A DNA stretch of 64,000 bases, from the NCBI GenBank assembly GCA_950295325.1, contig OX485807.1:16581001-16645000 (forward strand), given 5' to 3'. The translations under genes were made by a program, and so were the position numbers. The notes beneath the pieces were generated by a model that ran no database searches, was not told the DNA's origin, and was given only the letters and a program-made list of their open reading frames with translations. This DNA comes from Polytrichum commune. Taxonomy: Eukaryota; Streptophyta; Polytrichopsida; Polytrichales; Polytrichaceae. The stretch's first letter is position 1. Every line of letters starts with the position of its first letter. Below, in pieces: positions 60,412 through 64,000 of the stretch.

Positions 60412-60600
60412 CTGCCAGGGGCTTTTGTGAGGTGATGATGCATGTGCGGAGTGACGATGAATCTGCGTGTCAGTTGAACCTAAGGTTGGTGAAACAAAAC
60501 AGAGAAAGAGAGAAGCGAGAACAGCCTTGCGTTCCTTTCCTTTTCTTTCCGGCAACCTACTTAGGTCTGCTAATTCCTTCCGCTTTCTCTTTCATTGGCC
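60412..60600 (-). promoter_or_regulatory. Probable leader exon and core promoter of the DCAF8-like gene
   Basis: On the minus strand a strong splice donor GGCAG|GTAAGC lies at 60412/60411, just downstream of a CT-rich stretch (GTTCTCGCTTCTCTCTTTCT). Upstream of that is a CCAAT box (GGCCAATG, about 60593-60600), and further up TGACGTGG at about 60622-60629. This is the arrangement expected of a promoter and untranslated first exon. The leader contains a short upstream ATG (CACATGCATC). The link to exon 1 at 58303 is inferred. Confidence 0.5.
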
Positions 60601-62348
60601 AGCCAAGTGTTTTACTAGTCCACGTCAGCAATGGATCAGGAGAATATCAGAAAGTTTTATGTGCACGGTGACATGTGCCTATAGGTTGCCTCTTTACCCT
60701 TGCAAAATCAAAGTAAGGGCTCCGCAACCATTGACGATGATGATTCGTATAAATATTTAGAAGTTACTGATTTCAATTTTTCAAATTTGTATTACTTCTA
60801 ATTTGGACATGGAGATTGTCCATAAGTTGTTTATTTGAATATCGACATGTACATTGGGGGGGTGAAAATTGTTCCTTACATGTTCGTTTTGAGGAGATCA
60901 TTTACATAATAGTAATAAAATATCATGTTTTGTGATATCGCCCTTTATGAACCCAAATGAAAGAAGTTAGGGGTGAAACGACCATTTAATGTGTCGGGGT
61001 TTCAAATCAAAACAACTATACATTATAAAATGTAAGATCCAAGGCCTCCTCCTTGAGCTCAACCCTAGGTACGCAACTCCCATATCATACACATGTGGCA
61101 CCGGCATGAAAACGGCTTAAAGGACGGCTTTTGTAGAGATTATATCAAATTATACAAAAATAAGACGACCAAAAAGTTGGGTGAAGACCAAATTAAATAA
61201 AAATGAGATGTAAAAAAAGTCGGGTTGCATGTTTATTATAAAAATAACTACTCCACAACTACAAAGAATTGAAACACTTGTTTTTGAACCTTGTAAAGTG
61301 TCTATTTTTAAAAGTTCCGCACGAGTAGTTGTCTCCAATTAAAAGTGAAAGTCATTGGCAATGTTTTATTATAATTATAAAATCTTACAATTTATTTAAA
61401 AGCCCAAAGTTGGGTAGTTTGGGCTATGGTGAGATATATTTTAAGAAAAAACTCATATAATTAGGTTTGTAATACAATTATATGCTTCAAGGAATCTTCA
61501 TTCCCTATGTATAATTACATTTTTGGATTCCTTGTTAGAAGGGCTACAAAAGTTTCCCACATTAAAATTAACTATATCACTCAAAATTGGACTAATATGC
61601 CTTATAAGTTATTCTAAACACGGCCATATGATACGGGAGTTGTGTATCCGGGAGCTCAAGCAAACGAGTTTCTTCAATTGTGTCTATTGATAGAACATCA
61701 AAGCATCCAACAATTATCTTTCTTGTGGTTGCACAAATCTAGACATATTGATTCATAGTTTGATGATAAATTTAGGAAGAATTGAAAATTATATTGTAAT
61801 ATGCAAAGGCGATTAATTTCTCTTGGACACACAAACACAGGATGAGGTATCAACCGGAATTTGAGATTGCACAAAATTGTCAACTTTCATAGCTCGGTGT
61901 TGAAACCAAGGCTTGACCCTCACATTGAGTACATCATACTCTAATTTTATCAAAATGTTCAACTCGATGACCGAGAGGAGATACAAACTTGGTGATAGTT
62001 CCTTGATTCATTGATCTCATCGCCCAAGACTCGGTAGATCAAACGAAAGCGATGCGTATTGCTGAGAAGCGGTGGGAGGTACATGCAAATCGTTTATCAA
62101 GATGTACTTTACATGGTTTCTAATATTATTTTGTGGTTGTTGCCAATAAAAGAAGGTTATAGTTTATTAGGTCCCCTAGTCGTTAGTAGTATTGTAGTAT
62201 TGCTTTCCCATGACAAAGATATTTAACATAAGGAACTAAAAACAAGGGATCTATGTCATGACAAATGTGAAGTATTCTCCGACCACATGGCTCAAATTCA
62301 AAATTGTGATTGCACCAATGCAAAGAAAAAATCCTCTTGAAGAAGATT
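60601..62348. other. AT-rich intergenic stretch
   Basis: Beyond the promoter motif no gene or bounded element is recognised. Short open frames at 61150 and 61698 on the minus strand show no protein-like pattern. Confidence 0.4.
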
Positions 62349-64000
62349 GCTCAAAAGAAGAAGAAGAAGAACTCCAACCCCGCAAAGGGGGGCCGGAGTG
62401 AATAAAGTGTTTGTTCATAAGACATCCTTAGCCATACCCCAGGGTAGTGGCGTTGGATGTAATACTACTTCACCCTTTTCAGGGAGTAGACACTATTTTG
62501 GCACCGGTTAAATAGTACCACCGGGAGAACCAGTGGAGGAGGAGGGGGGGGGGGGACATTAAGTTCGGTGAATTAAGTATGATTTTGTAGATTTTAAATG
62601 GGCTGTTTATTTTCAAGCCGTCTTTTATGAATTAAAATTGTATGTGCATATTGTATGGCGATTATGTTGATTTGGCTAAATGTGTTCTTAATTTGTTGAG
62701 TGGGTAGTTTGAGTTGTGTTTCTAACGCATACATGGAGGGGATGTGAGTAGTGGCTCTGGCACCGGAGGCCAGGACAAGGAGTGGGGTTACCTACCATCC
62801 GTTTGAAATGAGGTTGTCAATGAGTGGTTGATACTTGGTGGTTTTTCTTTCAATTGTTGCTGCAGGGAACCTATCATTGCAGTATGTAAATTCTATGTAT
62901 TGTATAGTAATTGCTGGTGTGGGTGCAGCCGGTGGTGGAGAATTGTATGGATGGCCAAGGACACATAGGATGTCAGGTTTGAGCCGGGCATTACAGTGAC
63001 AGCGTGGCGTGTCACATGTGCATGATAGTAACCATGCGAGAACTGTGTTTTCTTGAGGGGATTCATTATATACGCCTGCATTCATGAGTGTGTAATATCT
63101 CGTAATTTTGTTGGACATGAGAAGTTTACGGATTTCCCAGACTGCTTTATGATGTCGGTTTGTAATTAGCGCATGGATGTGTTGTTGTTTACATTTAAGG
63201 AGTACGTGTAACCATGTATCCGCTTCAGGCGAGTGACAGATTGGGCATGTATGAGAGGGGTATGCGGTCCGACCAAAGAAAAGTTGTTTACGGGCATGGC
63301 CCATGTATTGTCCGGTTCTGAATTTTACTAGGCATGTTTTTTGTTTATCTGTGATAGCCGGGTTATTCCAAAAGTCATTTGATAATGCCTTGTCGATGTC
63401 ATTGTTGGCAAGCCATTTGTGTAGTTGGTGTGTTTGGGATGCCATAATTGTCAAGTTACGCTTTTTGTCATGTTTAATGATGTATTGTTGAAGATGACGA
63501 ATAGGGCCTTTATCTGGTGTAGCCTGCATTGAGTGCCACCAGTTTTTATGGAGGTAATATGGTGTGGGGTGGGCATGTTCGAAAGTTTCTACTGCATTTC
63601 TGTGGTGAAGTGTACATCCAAGTTTAGCTAGTTGATCGGCTTGTTCATTGCCACTTATGTTGGCATGGGCCTTAACTTTATGGAGTGTGGTGGTTTGTGT
63701 ACGAGTTTGTAACATCCGAACTATAGATTCAAGTATTTTCTTGTCTGGGTGGCTGTTATGTAAGGTTGGGTGTTTTGTTTGTGTGTTTATGAGGTATAGG
63801 ACGTTAAGACAATCCGTGAAGATGTGAGCAGGTTCGTTTCGATATGTGGTAGTAAGGAGGCATAGGTATGGTGTATGGCCATGAGTTCTGCTCTTAGAAT
63901 ATTTTGGAGTCCTGGTAGTCGTTCTGCGATTTTGAGATTTTTGAATGGATTATAGATCCCATAGCCTGCTTTTTCGCGAATCCATTGTTCTTGGGTAAGT
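62349..64000 (-). mobile_element. LINE, 3' part, running off the window end
   Basis: The minus-strand element contains RNase H, CCHC and a C-terminal domain. After the coding region comes about 200 bases ending in a GC-rich stem-like motif (CGGCCCCCCTTTGCGGGG) and a (TTC)n tail at about 62349-62371, which I take as the 3' end of the element. The reverse transcriptase and any upstream endonuclease lie outside the window. A fragment of a relative is at 37177-37960. Confidence 0.8.
62594..64000 (-). pseudogene. LINE ORF2 C-terminal part: RNase H, CCHC knuckle, RLE-like domain
   Basis: From the window end: RNase H with EQWIREKAGYGIYNP, RAELMAI (catalytic Glu), then a frameshift at about 63826-63846, IFTDCLNVLY (catalytic Asp), KVKAHANISGNEQADQLAK (final acidic residue). 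Next, a linker, FRTGQYMGHARKQL and CPICHSPEADTWLHVLLKC (C-x2-C-x9-H-x4-C). Then KPDILCV and, about 20 residues on, IEFTYCNDRFP and KTTKYQPLIDNL, resembling the PD...D/E...KY layout of restriction-like endonucleases of R2-type and Dualen-type LINEs. A TAG at 62792-62794 interrupts the end. In the same frame coding sense continues (VTPLLVLASGARATTH, HKRRLENKQPI) to a stop at 62594. With a frameshift and an internal stop it is a dead copy. The endonuclease reading is inference. Confidence 0.8.

Overview
The window reads as nuclear DNA of a streptophyte, most likely a land plant. Only three genes look intact, all with introns and plant-type families: two AP2/ERF-type transcription factors and a plant-type DCAF8 WD40 gene. 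Everything else is dominated by plant-style transposable elements: Ty3/gypsy LTR elements, an RNase H-bearing LINE, and hAT, pogo and PIF/Harbinger-like DNA elements. I see no prokaryotic or organellar signature. The lineage within streptophytes cannot be fixed from the sequence alone. Layout: 1-2510 holds LTR pieces, including a solo LTR with a perfect 5-bp target duplication. 2511-13592 is gene-free, with a 1.5-kb TIR element at 6921-8439 and several dispersed and tandem repeats. 13593-20590 is a minus-strand stack of two LTRs and two decayed gypsy pol fragments. 20591-28500 is AT-rich and gene-poor and contains two copies of an element whose termini are poly-G/poly-C. 28.6-32.5 kb is AP2 gene A (two coding exons, plus strand). 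32.7-33.8 kb is a deleted pogo-like transposon. 34-41 kb holds repeats, a LINE fragment and foldback elements. 41129-42878 is a second solo LTR of the same family as the first. 44153-44667 is a non-autonomous hAT element with a perfect 8-bp duplication. 46.9-50.7 kb is AP2 gene B (two coding exons, plus strand) followed by a tandem copy of its last coding segment. 52491-58303, with a likely leader exon near 60.4-60.5 kb, is the DCAF8-like gene on the minus strand (six coding exons). 62.35-64 kb is the 3' part of a LINE on the minus strand. How the genes relate: genes A and B are paralogues about 17 kb apart in the same orientation. Both have a short basic N-terminal block, a diverged acidic middle, a conserved WC...ACK block just before a phase-0 intron at the homologous position, and a second exon carrying a divergent AP2 domain plus a C-terminal helix-like extension. 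The long N-terminal exon has no function I recognise, which makes this pair the best candidate here for an undescribed protein family. The DCAF8-like gene is predicted to encode a substrate receptor for CUL4-DDB1 ubiquitin ligases. Nothing in the sequence links it functionally to the AP2 pair, although the introns of gene B and of the DCAF8 gene both carry a copy of the same foldback element family. All coordinates and splice junctions were derived by reading, not by an aligner or transcript data.
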